DNA from: Actinomycetota bacterium
GTDB taxonomy: Bacteria; Actinomycetota; Thermoleophilia; Solirubrobacterales; Solirubrobacteraceae
Length of the DNA: 64,000 nt
Assembly: GCA_016781085.1 (NCBI GenBank)
Contig: JADDQZ010000036.1
Location: 26,902 to 90,901 of the forward strand
Direction of reading: 5' to 3'
Below the pieces are notes generated by a model, which saw only the letters and a program-made list of their open reading frames with translations, ran no database searches and had not been told where the DNA came from. Below are positions 45,277-54,263 of the stretch, piece by piece (positions within the stretch are counted from its first letter, which is position 1; every line of letters begins with the position of its first letter). A program made the position numbers and the translations under genes.

Positions 45277-45314
45277 TTCAAAGGTCTTCAGCAAGCGTTC
45301 GGGCGCGGGGATGC

Positions 45315-45372
45315 GGCGCTCGGCACGGGGCCGTTGTGCTCCGGCGCTTCAGCGAAGCGCCAGCCGAGCGCC
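45315..45372 (-). promoter_or_regulatory. Nested hairpin of the aroF attenuator, starting on the leader stop codon
   Basis: The outer stem GGCGCTCGGC (45372-45363) pairs perfectly with GCCGAGCGCC (45324-45315). Inside it, GGCGCTTC-GCT-GAAGCGCC (45361-45343) forms an 8-bp hairpin. The first base of the outer stem is the G of the leader TAG stop, so a terminating ribosome would block it. Because both left arms start GGCGCT and both right arms end AGCGCC, alternative pairings are possible. There is no U-tract. Confidence 0.65.
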
Positions 45373-45479
45373 TAGCTAAATCGCCAGGCGCGGTAGGAGA
45401 ACGCGTAACGGCGGCCAGCGACACGGGCACCGGCGAAGACGGTGTCAGCGGTGCGTTGACGAGGACGGCAAAAAGCCAT
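45372..45479 (-). CDS. Aromatic-rich leader peptide upstream of aroF
   Basis: A 35-codon ORF beginning MAFCRPRQRTADTVFAGARV and ending RRYAFSYRAWRFS. Codons 25-34 hold two Tyr, two Phe and one Trp, a strong clustering just before the stop and the hairpin. The ATG is about 15 bases after a promoter-like -10 (TACAAA), so the mRNA would have almost no 5' untranslated region, and no Shine-Dalgarno is seen. This is the expected build of an attenuation leader sensing charged aromatic tRNAs. A leader-peptide attenuator for aroF has been described in Corynebacterium (aroR); this one is longer and different in sequence. Confidence 0.7.
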   Translation of the reverse strand: MAFCRPRQRTADTVFAGARVAGRRYAFSYRAWRFS

Positions 45480-45493
45480 GACGCTGGCGGTTA

Positions 45494-45524
45494 TTTGTAG
45501 CACCCGTCGCGGCGCCCGACTCAA
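45494..45524 (-). promoter_or_regulatory. Promoter for the aroF leader, overlapping the hisC stop
   Basis: Minus strand TTGAGT (45524-45519) and TACAAA (45499-45494), with a TGC extension just before the -10, are separated by 19 bases. The -35 overlaps the hisC stop codon. The predicted start is about 5-9 bases before the leader ATG. Spacing is slightly long, but the extended -10 could compensate. Confidence 0.5.
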
Positions 45525-46606
45525 CCCTGCAACAACGCGCGTAGCTCCGCGAGGAAGCGCTCGTTGTCGCGCTCGGTCCCGATGGTTACGCGCAAAGCGC
45601 CTTCGCGGCCCAAAGCCGTCCCGCTCCGCACCAGCACTCCGCGGGCGGCAAGGTCTGAAACCACTTGCCGATCATCGACGCTGTCGGGCAGGTCGAACCA
45701 GACGAAGTTCGATTGGGATTCGGCCGGTTGCAATCCCAACTCGCGCAGTTCGTATTCCACGGTCGTCCGCTCGGCGAGATTGAGCTCGACGCGCCGCGTC
45801 ACCTCGTCGGAGTGCCTGAGCGCCTCGACGGCAGCGGCCTGCGCGGCGGCGTTGCAAAAGAACGGCTGGCGCACCTGGTCGAGGGCGACGCGCAGGTCTT
45901 CAGATCCGCACAAGCCGTAGCCCACGCGCAACCCGCACAAGCCGTGGATCTTCGAGAAAGTCCGCAGGAGGATGAGGTTGGCGTGGCGGTCGAGCAGCTT
46001 CAGCGAGGCATCGGGATCTTCCAACAGGCTGAACTCGCAGTAAGCCTCGTCGAGCATCACGCACACGTGACGCGGCACAGCATCGAGGAAAGCGGCGATC
46101 TCGTCGAGCGCGAGCGCCGTGGAAGTCGGGTTGTTCGGGTTGCAGACGATGACCAACCGGGTGGCGACGTTGATTTCGGCCAGCATCGCGTCGAGATCGT
46201 GACGATGCTCACCGTCGAGCGGGACCTCGATGGCGCGTGCTCCGGAAGCCGCCGCGAGATGCGGATACACCGAGAAGCTCGGCCACGCGTAGACGATCTC
46301 CGAGCCCGGCTCAAGCAGCGCTTCGCCCGCCGCGAGCAGGATGTCGCAAGAGCCGTTTCCGACCGCTATGCGGCTCGCGGGAACGTCGTAGCGGTCCGAC
46401 AACGCGCGCCGCAGAGCGCTGTTGGTCGGGTCCGGATAGCGGTTGACGCCGGTCAGCGCACGCGAAGCGGCTTCGATCACCTCGGGCAGTGGCTGGTACG
46501 GCGATTCGTTGGAAGCGAGCATCGCCACTTCCTCGCCGAGGGAGTAGCCCGAAGCCGCCGGATAGACCGGGATGCGGCGGATGCGCTCACTGAACTCAAG
46601 GGCCAT
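45521..46606 (-). CDS. hisC: Histidinol-phosphate/aromatic aminotransferase, HisC-type
   Basis: A 361-residue class I/II PLP aminotransferase of the HisC group. It has NESPYQPLPEVIEA, YPDPTNSALRRALSDRY, CNPNNPTSTALAL, DEAYCEF and the PLP Lys in RTFSKIHGLCGLRVGYG. The neighbourhood is aromatic (aroH before, aroF/tyrA after), so it may act on phenylpyruvate and hydroxyphenylpyruvate as well as or instead of histidinol phosphate; the sequence alone does not decide. aroH ends 33 bases upstream. Confidence 0.9.
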   Translation of the reverse strand: MALEFSERIRRIPVYPAASGYSLGEEVAMLASNESPYQPLPEVIEAASRALTGVNRYPDPTNSALRRALSDRYDVPASRIAVGNGSCDILLAAGEALLEPGSEIVYAWPSFSVYPHLAAASGARAIEVPLDGEHRHDLDAMLAEINVATRLVIVCNPNNPTSTALALDEIAAFLDAVPRHVCVMLDEAYCEFSLLEDPDASLKLLDRHANLILLRTFSKIHGLCGLRVGYGLCGSEDLRVALDQVRQPFFCNAAAQAAAVEALRHSDEVTRRVELNLAERTTVEYELRELGLQPAESQSNFVWFDLPDSVDDRQVVSDLAARGVLVRSGTALGREGALRVTIGTERDNERFLAELRALLQG

Positions 46607-46639
46607 GGCAAAAGTGGTCTGAAATGACCGAAGCGAAGG

Positions 46640-47005
46640 CTACTGCGCGCCCGAGAGGTCGAGGCGCAGACCCTGGGCATCGCGCAAGTAGACGTGCTGC
46701 GGCTCCGTGCCGTTGGGAGCGTAGGCATGGAGCAGCACGCGGATGACCTTCGGCATCGCGCCGGGCACGGGGATTTCCCGTGCGCAGAGCAGCGGAACCG
46801 AGGTCAACCCGATGCGCCTGGCCGCAACGGCGGGAAACTCGGCGTCAAGGTCTTCCGTCAGGGTGAAGATGCAGGAAACGAGGTCTTCCGCTGCGAGCTG
46901 GTTGCGCTGCAAGAGCTCGCGCATCAGTTCCTCACTGGCTTCCAGGATCGCGTCGGCCTCGTTGACCGTCACGGTGACGGCGCCGCGAAGAGCATAAAGG
47001 CGCAT
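46640..47005 (-). CDS. aroH: Chorismate mutase, AroH class
   Basis: A 121-residue AroH-type chorismate mutase. It has MRLYALRGAVTVTVNEADAI with the active-site Arg, FPAVAARRIGLTSVPLLCAR, and HVYLRDAQGLRLDL at the C-terminus. It turns chorismate into prephenate, the substrate of the downstream tyrA. It lies 13 bases after the rluB-like gene and 33 before hisC. Confidence 0.93.
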   Translation of the reverse strand: MRLYALRGAVTVTVNEADAILEASEELMRELLQRNQLAAEDLVSCIFTLTEDLDAEFPAVAARRIGLTSVPLLCAREIPVPGAMPKVIRVLLHAYAPNGTEPQHVYLRDAQGLRLDLSGAQ

Positions 47006-47018
47006 CGCCGGGATTCAA

Positions 47019-47768
47019 TCAGTGGCGGGCGCCGGACGGCCGCGCGCGCTTGGCTGCCGGCTTGCGTGCCTTGGCCGTCTCGGTGAGCGCCGCGACTTCC
47101 GCGCGGTTGAGCCGGCGGTGCGATCCCGCTGGAAGGGCACCCAGCGCCAGCGACCCGAAAGCCACGCGTTGCAGTGACGCGACCGGAAACCCGACTTCCT
47201 CGAACATTCGCCGTACTTGTCGCTTGCGGCCCTCGTGGATCGTCAGCTCGATTTCGTCCGGAGCCACGCGGCGCGCGCGGGCCGGCGACGTGAGGCCGTC
47301 GTCGAGCCTCACTCCTTCGCGCAGCTGCCGCAGGGCACGGTCGGGGATCGGCCCTTTCTTGACCCGCGCGCGGTAGGTCTTCGGGACTTCGAAAGAAGGA
47401 TGTGTGAGCCGGTACGCGAGATCGCCGTCGTTGGTGAGCAGGATCAAGCCCGTCGTCGGTGCATCCAGACGCCCAACGGGATACAAGCGCTCTCCGGTTC
47501 TGACCATGTCGACGACGGTGGGCCGTCCCTGGGGATCGCTGGCCGTGGAGACAACGCCGGCGGGTTTGTGCACCGCGTACACCGCCAGCCCAGACTCCTG
47601 AGCCTTGACGGTGGCGCCGTCAACGGTGACGACCTCTCGCTCACTGACGTCGCGCGCGGGGTCGCGGACGACTTCTTCGCCGACGCGCACGCGTCCCTGC
47701 TCGATGATGCGCTCGGCCGCCCGGCGCGAAGCTACGCCGGCGTGTGCGAGGTACTTGGCAAGTCGCAT
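47019..47768 (-). CDS. RluB/RsuA-family pseudouridine synthase
   Basis: A 249-residue enzyme. An S4 RNA-binding domain (MRLAKYLAHAGVASRRAAER) is followed by the catalytic domain with VGRLDAPTTGLILLTNDG, where Asp is the nucleophile, and HEGRKRQVRRMFEEVGFPV. It modifies rRNA; the exact uridine is not deducible. The C-terminus is basic and Ala-rich. It is divergent from rlmN, and scpA/scpB, its usual neighbours, are about 9 kb away on the other side of rlmN, the oxidase and the chemoreceptors. Confidence 0.9.
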   Translation of the reverse strand: MRLAKYLAHAGVASRRAAERIIEQGRVRVGEEVVRDPARDVSEREVVTVDGATVKAQESGLAVYAVHKPAGVVSTASDPQGRPTVVDMVRTGERLYPVGRLDAPTTGLILLTNDGDLAYRLTHPSFEVPKTYRARVKKGPIPDRALRQLREGVRLDDGLTSPARARRVAPDEIELTIHEGRKRQVRRMFEEVGFPVASLQRVAFGSLALGALPAGSHRRLNRAEVAALTETAKARKPAAKRARPSGARH

Positions 47769-47781
47769 CCGGCTGCCACCA

Positions 47782-47787
47782 TAGGTG
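47782..47787 (+). promoter_or_regulatory. Possible -10 box near the rlmN start
   Basis: TAGGTG lies ten bases before the rlmN ATG, and no Shine-Dalgarno is present between them, suggesting an mRNA with a 5' untranslated region of only a few bases. Weak evidence by itself. Confidence 0.25.
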
Positions 47788-47797
47788 ACAGACCACT

Positions 47798-48799
47798 ATG
47801 GATCTCGAGCTTCTCAATAGCACTCTCGCTGCGCACGGGCAGCCCGCCTTCCGGAGGAGCCAGGTGTGGCGCTGGGCGGCAGGTGGAGCGCACCACTACG
47901 ACGAGATGACGAACCTTCCGGCGAAGCTGCGCGCGCAGCTTTCCGAGCACGTTCCCTTTTCCACGCTGGTGCTCGAGCACGAAGCGACAGCTTCCGACGG
48001 AACCGTCAAGGCGTTGTTCCGCACGCATGACGGCCGGCCGGTCGAAAGCGTTCTGATGCGCTACCGCGACGGGCGCCGCTCGGTGTGCGTCTCCTCGCAA
48101 TCGGGCTGCCCGCTGACGTGCACCTTCTGCGCCACCGGCAAGATGAAGTTCGGGCGCAACCTCACAGCGGCCGAGATCCTCGACCAGGTTCTGCACTTCC
48201 GCCGCATCGAGCCGCTCAACCACCTCGTGTTCATGGGCATGGGCGAGCCGCTGATGAACCTCGACAACGTGCTCGCCGCGGCGCGCAAGCTTCCCGACGT
48301 GGGCATCACCCACCGGCGGACAGGCATCTCCACGGTCGGCTGGGTGCCCGGCATCCGCGCGTTGACCGAAGCCGACATGCCGGTTCGCCTCGCCCTGTCG
48401 CTGCATGCTCCCGAAGACGAACTGCGCTCGCGGATCATGCCGATCAACGACCGGTTCAAGATCGCTGAAGTGCTCGACGCCTGCGAGGAGTACTACGAGA
48501 AGCGCCGGCGCAAGGTCTTCGTCGAGTACGTGATGCTCGCCGGCGTCAACGACGGTCCCGAACAGGCGGCGCAGTTGGCTTCATTGCTGGATCCGCGAAT
48601 GTACAAGGTGAATCTGATTCCTTACAACCCGACCGACTCGGTCTACGACGGTTCTTCGCGCAACGCCATCGCGACGTTCCAGAGCGCGCTCGAAGTCCAG
48701 GGCATCGACGCCACGGTCCGCTTGACCCGCGGTCGTGACATCGATGCGGCCTGTGGACAACTGGCGGCCAAGAGCCCGGTGGCGGCGGAGGTTGGCTGA
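47798..48799 (+). CDS. rlmN: Dual-specificity 23S rRNA/tRNA methyltransferase RlmN (radical SAM)
   Basis: A 333-residue radical SAM enzyme making m2A2503 in 23S rRNA and m2A37 in tRNA. The cluster motif is CPLTCTFCATG (CX3CX2C), with VCVSSQSGC before it, VFMGMGEPLMN and LALSLHAPEDELR after, and a catalytic Cys near DIDAACGQL. It is divergent from the rluB-like gene by 29 bases. Confidence 0.96.
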   Translation: MDLELLNSTLAAHGQPAFRRSQVWRWAAGGAHHYDEMTNLPAKLRAQLSEHVPFSTLVLEHEATASDGTVKALFRTHDGRPVESVLMRYRDGRRSVCVSSQSGCPLTCTFCATGKMKFGRNLTAAEILDQVLHFRRIEPLNHLVFMGMGEPLMNLDNVLAAARKLPDVGITHRRTGISTVGWVPGIRALTEADMPVRLALSLHAPEDELRSRIMPINDRFKIAEVLDACEEYYEKRRRKVFVEYVMLAGVNDGPEQAAQLASLLDPRMYKVNLIPYNPTDSVYDGSSRNAIATFQSALEVQGIDATVRLTRGRDIDAACGQLAAKSPVAAEVG

Positions 48800-48869
48800 A
48801 GGCGCGGGCGCGCAGTCGGCCACTCGAGACGACGTTGCGCCGCCACCGTAGGACTCTTGCTCGGGCGCT

Positions 48870-51230
48870 CTAACGACGCGGCAGTGTCAGCACCACGGTG
48901 CGGCTGGTCGAGTTCCCGGACCGGTCGGTGGCGCGCACACGGACCTTCGCCGTGAGAGCCCCGCGACCCAGCCGCCGGCGCTCGGCCCTGGTCAGGCGCA
49001 ACACGACTGCTCGAGTCCGGGCGCGGGAGAAGGCCAACCTCACACTGCCATCTCGCGGCAAGCGGACCAGCTTCTTCCGGCCGTTGACGATCACTGCGCT
49101 CAATCGAGTATCGCCGGCTTCATCGAGCCGAAGACTGAGCGTCAACCGCCCGCGCCGCCGCAGATCCCGAACGGTGCTCGGAGTCCGCAAGGCAAAGCGA
49201 GGTGAGACGACATCCTGGGCGGCTGGCACTACAGGGGTTGAAGGGCTCGGCGAGGCCTGGACCGGCACGGGTGCCACCGGACCAGGCGACGACGCCACCG
49301 GAGCGGACGCCACCGGGTCAGGCGACGGAGCGGGCGCCGGGGGGCTGGGCGACGGCTGAACCGGAGTGGGAGTGCTGGATGGCTGCGGCGTCGGATTCGG
49401 CGTCGCAACAGGAGCCACTACCGGAGCCGGTACGTCGGCCCGGCTTTCGCCCACGTAGACCCATTCGGCCACCGACGGCTTGCCGGTCGGACTGAGCCCG
49501 AAGAGCATGTAGTACCCGGGCGGCGCAATGTTGGCGTTGGCGGGAGCGGTCACGGTTGCCCCGCTGCCATCGGCGCGCGGAGTCATGGTCAGCGGCACGA
49601 GGCGCTGTCCCATGTCGTTGGCATGCGTGGTGGTGCCAGGCGCCACCAGCACCGCTTTGGTCACGGCGGAGCTCGTGCCGATGTCGAACGTCTGGCCGAA
49701 GTCGATGCCCGCCGGTGCGCTGGTGATGCTTGGCCTCGGTCCTTCCTTGAACAGGTACGCGGGCTCGTAGACCTCCGCGCGGTCATTCATTCTGTAATCC
49801 GTGCCCCGGACCGGATCGCGATCGTCCCCGGCTGACAACACGCGACCGTCGGGAAGGAGCACGGCGGTCGAGTGGTAGGCACGCTTGTAGACCTGCGACG
49901 GCCCCAGACGCCAGGTATCGGACCCGGCATCGAGGATCTCGACGGCCTTGTGCTCGGGCCCGGCTGCCGCTTCGACATTGTTCACGTTCTCGTCGCTCGC
50001 GGTCCCTGGCTGCGCCCCATAACCTCCGCCGAGGTTGAGCAATGACGAGTCGGGCAGTAGGACGGTGTTGTGGCTGGAACGCGCGACGCGCATCGACGGG
50101 CCCGCAAACGGCGCTCGAGTCGGCGTCGCCTCGTCGAAGATCTCGGTCGAAGCCACCGACGCCTTCTCCGTCGTCGAATGGTCGTAGCCGCCGAGCTGCA
50201 TGACGCGCGTCGAGCCCGAGGCCGAGCCCGGCAGCAACACGGCACTGCCGTACTTCCGTGTCATTGACCAGTCGGGACGGTCGCTGCCGGTCACCGACCC
50301 TGGCGTCGGGTTCAACAGCCATGACTCGCGGCGAGTGAAGCCGGCGTTGAGCACGCCTCCACTCGGCATCACGAACCAGTGCGGGTACCAATGCGGCGTG
50401 GTGGGCGCTCCCGCCAACTGCCCGTAGCGGGCGATCCGCGTGAGGCTTCCCTGTCCCCCGCGCGCTGCCGGCGGGTTGAATACGTCGATGTCGGTGTTCC
50501 AGACGTACCCGTCGGATTCGTCGTAGCCAGACGTGATCAACGTCCGCCCGTCCGGCAGGAGCGTCTGCGTGGGATACCAGCGACCGCGGGCCATGTCGGG
50601 CTGGCGCGTCCAGCTCTCGCTCCACGGGTCGAAGGTGAAGACCGATTTGAGCCCCGCGAATCCGGTGGTGGCCGTCGCGTATCTGAGATTGCCACCTGTG
50701 ACCAGCAGCTGCCCGTCAGCCATCAGCGACTGGCCCGCGCAGAAGATGTTGTCGCCCGGCGGCACCGCCTTGAACTCACCCGGGGCACCGGGATTCTTGG
50801 TCGGATCCCAGAGGTAGGCGGCTGCCGCCCGCGTCTTGTAGTCATGCACTTCCTGGGAGAAGATCATCACCTTGCCGGTGGGAAGCACCGCGGAATGCAC
50901 GCCGACCACCGGCATCTTGAACGGTGTGCTCCAGCGGCCGACCGAAGCCAGATCGACGTCAGCCGAAGCCCGCGCCACCGGCCGCAGCGCGCGCCGCCGG
51001 TGTCTGGGCGACAGCTTCTTCCAGCGTGCGCGTTCGCGCCGCTCGGTGAGCCGGGCCAGACGGTGATCCCGGGCGTGAGCGCGACCAAGCAGCCGGCTTT
51101 CGAGTCGTCGCAACTCCGTTTCCGACAGCTTTCGTCCGCCTGCGCCGTCCGCGTGCACTACCGCGGGCGTCGCGAACAATCCGGTGGTCAATCCCACCAG
51201 TACCACCGCCGACCATGTCCTGCTGCGCAT
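48870..51230 (-). CDS. Secreted copper-radical oxidase (galactose oxidase/GlxA-like, DUF1929)
   Basis: A 786-residue exported protein with a signal peptide (about 1-27). Kelch repeats form the core and a DUF1929 domain follows. All copper-radical positions are visible: Cys164 in NIFCAGQSL and Tyr219 in RGRWYPTQTLL (cross-link pair), Tyr452-His453 in KRAYHSTAVLLPDGR, and His536 in TTHANDMGQRL. It likely oxidises an alcohol or aldehyde to give H2O2 at the cell surface. A Pro/Thr/Ser-rich linker (about 606-680) leads to a small C-terminal beta domain ending NSTSRTVVLTLPRR. It is alone, convergent with rlmN. Confidence 0.9.
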   Translation of the reverse strand: MRSRTWSAVVLVGLTTGLFATPAVVHADGAGGRKLSETELRRLESRLLGRAHARDHRLARLTERRERARWKKLSPRHRRRALRPVARASADVDLASVGRWSTPFKMPVVGVHSAVLPTGKVMIFSQEVHDYKTRAAAAYLWDPTKNPGAPGEFKAVPPGDNIFCAGQSLMADGQLLVTGGNLRYATATTGFAGLKSVFTFDPWSESWTRQPDMARGRWYPTQTLLPDGRTLITSGYDESDGYVWNTDIDVFNPPAARGGQGSLTRIARYGQLAGAPTTPHWYPHWFVMPSGGVLNAGFTRRESWLLNPTPGSVTGSDRPDWSMTRKYGSAVLLPGSASGSTRVMQLGGYDHSTTEKASVASTEIFDEATPTRAPFAGPSMRVARSSHNTVLLPDSSLLNLGGGYGAQPGTASDENVNNVEAAAGPEHKAVEILDAGSDTWRLGPSQVYKRAYHSTAVLLPDGRVLSAGDDRDPVRGTDYRMNDRAEVYEPAYLFKEGPRPSITSAPAGIDFGQTFDIGTSSAVTKAVLVAPGTTTHANDMGQRLVPLTMTPRADGSGATVTAPANANIAPPGYYMLFGLSPTGKPSVAEWVYVGESRADVPAPVVAPVATPNPTPQPSSTPTPVQPSPSPPAPAPSPDPVASAPVASSPGPVAPVPVQASPSPSTPVVPAAQDVVSPRFALRTPSTVRDLRRRGRLTLSLRLDEAGDTRLSAVIVNGRKKLVRLPRDGSVRLAFSRARTRAVVLRLTRAERRRLGRGALTAKVRVRATDRSGNSTSRTVVLTLPRR

Positions 51231-51430
51231 TGTGCTCCTTGGTGCTGCTCGAACTCAGGCTCCGTTACGAGCAACAACGCGGCAGGGTCGCTCCAAGTTC
51301 CAGACCATGCCGCAGAGGTCATTTCGGTGACGCCAATACCACCTCCCCGCTCATCATCCGCACCGGCTTCCCGTTCTGGTTGCGATCCTCGACCCCGATC
51401 ACGTCCTAGCCGGACACTCCCACTCCGGCA

Positions 51431-51600
51431 TCAGCCCGCTGCTCGCCGGCCCGCAGCAGCCGTCGCGCAGCGCCGCCTCCTCGCCAGGAGAGGGATCGAA
51501 CGACTCGCCGCCGGAAGCTCGTCGAGCGATGCGAACCCGAAGGTCTTCAGGAACACCGTCGTCCGGTACAAGACGGCGCCGAACTGTGAGTGACCGGCGG
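51431..51600 (-). pseudogene. Decayed fragment of a second scpB copy
   Basis: The 424-base gap 51231-51654 holds a 170-base segment clearly related to the 3' end of scpB at 56309-56480. Translated in two frames it gives SQFGAVLYRTTVFLKTFGFA then SFDPSPGEEAALRD, matching the SQFGAVLYRTT...FDPSPQDEAALRD of the intact gene. One frameshift and many substitutions show it is old. It has no 5' part. It lies on the far side of the two chemoreceptor genes from the intact scpB. The rest of the gap (51231-51430) shows no gene. Confidence 0.7.
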
Positions 51601-51654
51601 CACTGACCCGTAAGTGGCCGGCCGGAGCCATTGGGCTGCCAAGCTGTGAGCACC

Positions 51655-51870
51655 ATGAGCGATATCGAACGCCGGCGTGGCAGCGGACTCACGCGTAAGC
51701 AACGCGAAGAACGGGCCTACAAGCTCGTCTTGGCCACGGGCGCTGCGGGCGCCGTGGCCGTGGTTACGGCGATCCTCGCCGCCATCGATTTGATCGGGAC
51801 GAACATCCCCGTCCTCGCAGCGATCCTGGCGGTCATCTTCTTTGTGATGCTGCGCCGGACGCTGCGTTAG
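51655..51870 (+). CDS. Small two-helix membrane protein, unknown
   Basis: A 71-residue protein starting MSDIERRRGSGLTRKQREER, a basic charged N-terminus, followed by two membrane helices (about 23-45 and 49-66) and a short RRTLR end. Compact and well formed, but no family is recognised. It is divergent from the scpB fragment and convergent with the first chemoreceptor gene, 59 bases away. An earlier start (51631) is possible. Confidence 0.6.
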   Translation: MSDIERRRGSGLTRKQREERAYKLVLATGAAGAVAVVTAILAAIDLIGTNIPVLAAILAVIFFVMLRRTLR

Positions 51871-51929
51871 CAACGACCGACGCCTACGGGGCGGGCGGCA
51901 CGCCGCCGACCACCCCTTCCCGCGGAACT

Positions 51930-54131
51930 TCAGACCTTCAAGGTGAAGCGACCGACAAGCTCTTCGAGCTGGTCGGCGGTGTGCGCGAGCTGTTGCGCCC
52001 CTGCGGACACTTCCTGAGTGGCGGCGCTGGTCTGCTCGGTCGAAGCGCTGACGTGCTCGGCGCTTTCCATCGACTGGTTGGCGACCGTGCTGACTTCTGT
52101 CATGTCGTCGCGCATCTTCTGCGCACTTTCGGCAATGTGCTCCACCGCGATGGCGATCTCGCCGATCCGGCCGGTCACGTCTTCGAACGACTGACCGATG
52201 AGCGCGAACTGCGACCGGGCCTTCTCGACGGTGACAGCACCTTCGGCGCTGAGGCGGCCGCTTTGCTCGACCACTTCGGTCGTCTTGCCGGTTTCGCTCT
52301 GGATCTCTGCGGTGAGGCGCGAGATCTGATCGGCGGCGTGCGAGGACTCTTCGGCGAGCTTGCGCACTTCCTCGGCGACGACGGCGAAGCCGCGCCCCTG
52401 CTCGCCGGCGCGCGCCGCTTCGATCGCGGCATTGAGCGCCAGCAGGTTGGTTTGGTCGGCGATGCTGGTGATCGTCTCGACGATCCCGCTGATCTGGGAG
52501 TTCTTCTCGCCAAGATCGCGCATCGCCCCCATCACTTCTTCGCTGGACTTCCGTACCGCCGCCATCGCTTCGGTGATCTCAGTCACGGCTTGCTCGCCTT
52601 CCTCGGCGATGGCGCGCGCTTCGCGTGCCGCCACCGCCGTGGCCTGAGCGCGATCGGCGGATTCCGCCGTCGATGCCGTGATGTCCTCGGTGGAGCGCTG
52701 AGCCGACATGATCGCTTCCGCTTGACGGGACCCGCCGAGGGCTACCTCGTTGATCGCCGTGGCGATTTCGCCCACCGCGCTGCCGGTCTGCTCAGCCGTG
52801 GCAGCCATTTGCTGCGACGAAGACGAGACGTCAGTCGCCGTCAGCGCCACTTGCCCGATCATGTCGGCCAACGCGCCGCGCGTGGCTTCATAGGCATCAA
52901 GCGATGCATGAGTGGAACCGATCAGCTCGTTGAGCGTGTTGGCGGCCACGCCGATCTCGTCTCGGCGCGATTGCTGAACCGGCTCGGTGTGCGCATGCGC
53001 CGCCACCGTCATGTCGCCCTGCGACAAGGCGTGCATGCCCTTGTTGAGCTCCGCGACGTCGCCGTCGCTGAGCGTCCGCAGGTGCTCGACGAAGTCGCGC
53101 ACGGGCGCGGTGATACGACGAGCGAGCCAAGCGACCGCGCCGGCGACGAGCAGCACGGCAATGAGGCTCATGATCAGCAGGGTGTTGCGCAGATCATTGA
53201 CGCTGGCCATCATTTCGGCTTCCGGCGCCACCATTACGTAGCCCCACTTGCCCGTCTGCACCGGCGCGTAGAAGACACGCACCTTCTTGCCCGTGGCCGG
53301 GTCTGTGGTCGAGACCTTGCCGCCACGGCCGGCCGCGATGTCGCTGGCGACCTTGGCCAGCTGGGCGTTGTCATGCTTCTTGGCGTAGTCGGCGAGTGTG
53401 GTCTTGCCGATCAGCTTCTCGTCTTGCGCGGACACGAAGATGCCGCTGTTGGAGACGAGCAGGACGTAACCGCTGTCGAGGACCTTGAGCTTGCTGACTT
53501 CTTCGTGAATCTTCGACAGCGTGACATCGACGCCACCGATCCCGACGGGCTTGCCGTCGCGCACGACCGGCGAGACGTAGCTCGTCATCAGCACGCCCTC
53601 GTAGAGGTAAGGCTCGATCACAACGTCACGGTTGAGCTTCTTGGGCAGGGTGTAGTAGTCGGAGACGTCGGCATCCACGAGTGCTTCGAGCGTCACTTCA
53701 CCTGTCAGCTTGTTCCAGTACGGACCGAAACGGCCGTCTTTCATGGAGTAAGGCTTGCCCTTGTGGTCGGCGTCGGCACCACCGAAGGCGCCGGCGTCGA
53801 AGCCGGCGTAAGCGCCGACGACGCGCGGGTTGCGGTCGAGGGCTTCCTTGACGATCGCGCTGGCTTCCTTGCGGTCGCCCTGCCTGTAGCGGCTGAATGT
53901 GCTCGCCAAACCGCGTCCCGTCGCGGCGGCGTCCCGCGCCTCGGCTTCGAAGTCGCCAGCGTGCGTCTGTGCTGATTCGCTCAACTGCCCTTCGACGGAG
54001 GCGCGCTGGGCTTCGGTGACTCGAGTGATCGTCAGCCACGTTGTTACCAGCATGACGATCGCGATCACCGCCGCGAGTTGAATGGTCATGCGCGCCTGCA
54101 GCGAGCGGGCGATGAAGTGAGGGGGCGACAA
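51930..54131 (-). CDS. Methyl-accepting chemotaxis protein with dCache sensor
   Basis: TTG 54131 with GAGG seven bases upstream gives 733 residues; the longer frame to 54263 is rejected. A first membrane helix (about 18-36, [15 protein letters not shown]) is followed by a double-Cache periplasmic domain ([54 protein letters not shown]), a second helix ([20 protein letters not shown]), HAMP and the signalling domain with tip [20 protein letters not shown]. It detects an unknown ligand outside the cell. No CheA, CheW or flagellar genes are nearby. Confidence 0.92.
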   Translation of the reverse strand: MSPPHFIARSLQARMTIQLAAVIAIVMLVTTWLTITRVTEAQRASVEGQLSESAQTHAGDFEAEARDAAATGRGLASTFSRYRQGDRKEASAIVKEALDRNPRVVGAYAGFDAGAFGGADADHKGKPYSMKDGRFGPYWNKLTGEVTLEALVDADVSDYYTLPKKLNRDVVIEPYLYEGVLMTSYVSPVVRDGKPVGIGGVDVTLSKIHEEVSKLKVLDSGYVLLVSNSGIFVSAQDEKLIGKTTLADYAKKHDNAQLAKVASDIAAGRGGKVSTTDPATGKKVRVFYAPVQTGKWGYVMVAPEAEMMASVNDLRNTLLIMSLIAVLLVAGAVAWLARRITAPVRDFVEHLRTLSDGDVAELNKGMHALSQGDMTVAAHAHTEPVQQSRRDEIGVAANTLNELIGSTHASLDAYEATRGALADMIGQVALTATDVSSSSQQMAATAEQTGSAVGEIATAINEVALGGSRQAEAIMSAQRSTEDITASTAESADRAQATAVAAREARAIAEEGEQAVTEITEAMAAVRKSSEEVMGAMRDLGEKNSQISGIVETITSIADQTNLLALNAAIEAARAGEQGRGFAVVAEEVRKLAEESSHAADQISRLTAEIQSETGKTTEVVEQSGRLSAEGAVTVEKARSQFALIGQSFEDVTGRIGEIAIAVEHIAESAQKMRDDMTEVSTVANQSMESAEHVSASTEQTSAATQEVSAGAQQLAHTADQLEELVGRFTLKV

Positions 54132-54263
54132 GGAACGACCTCGGCGAAGAAGCGGTGGGCAGTTACGCCGGTAATCGGCGCCGTCCGCACCCTCTTTACG
54201 GTTTGCGTGCGCAATCAGCCATGCTGGCGCAGAGGCACCGAATGATCGGCCCACTCCGGTCAT

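Noticed and set aside
54140-54215. Possible c-di-GMP-I (GEMM) riboswitch before the first chemoreceptor (GCAAACC...GGACG...ATTACCGG)
   Set aside because: Only one of the conserved segments is present; the second GCAAAGCC and the proper spacing are missing. The region has small hairpins but no firm match.
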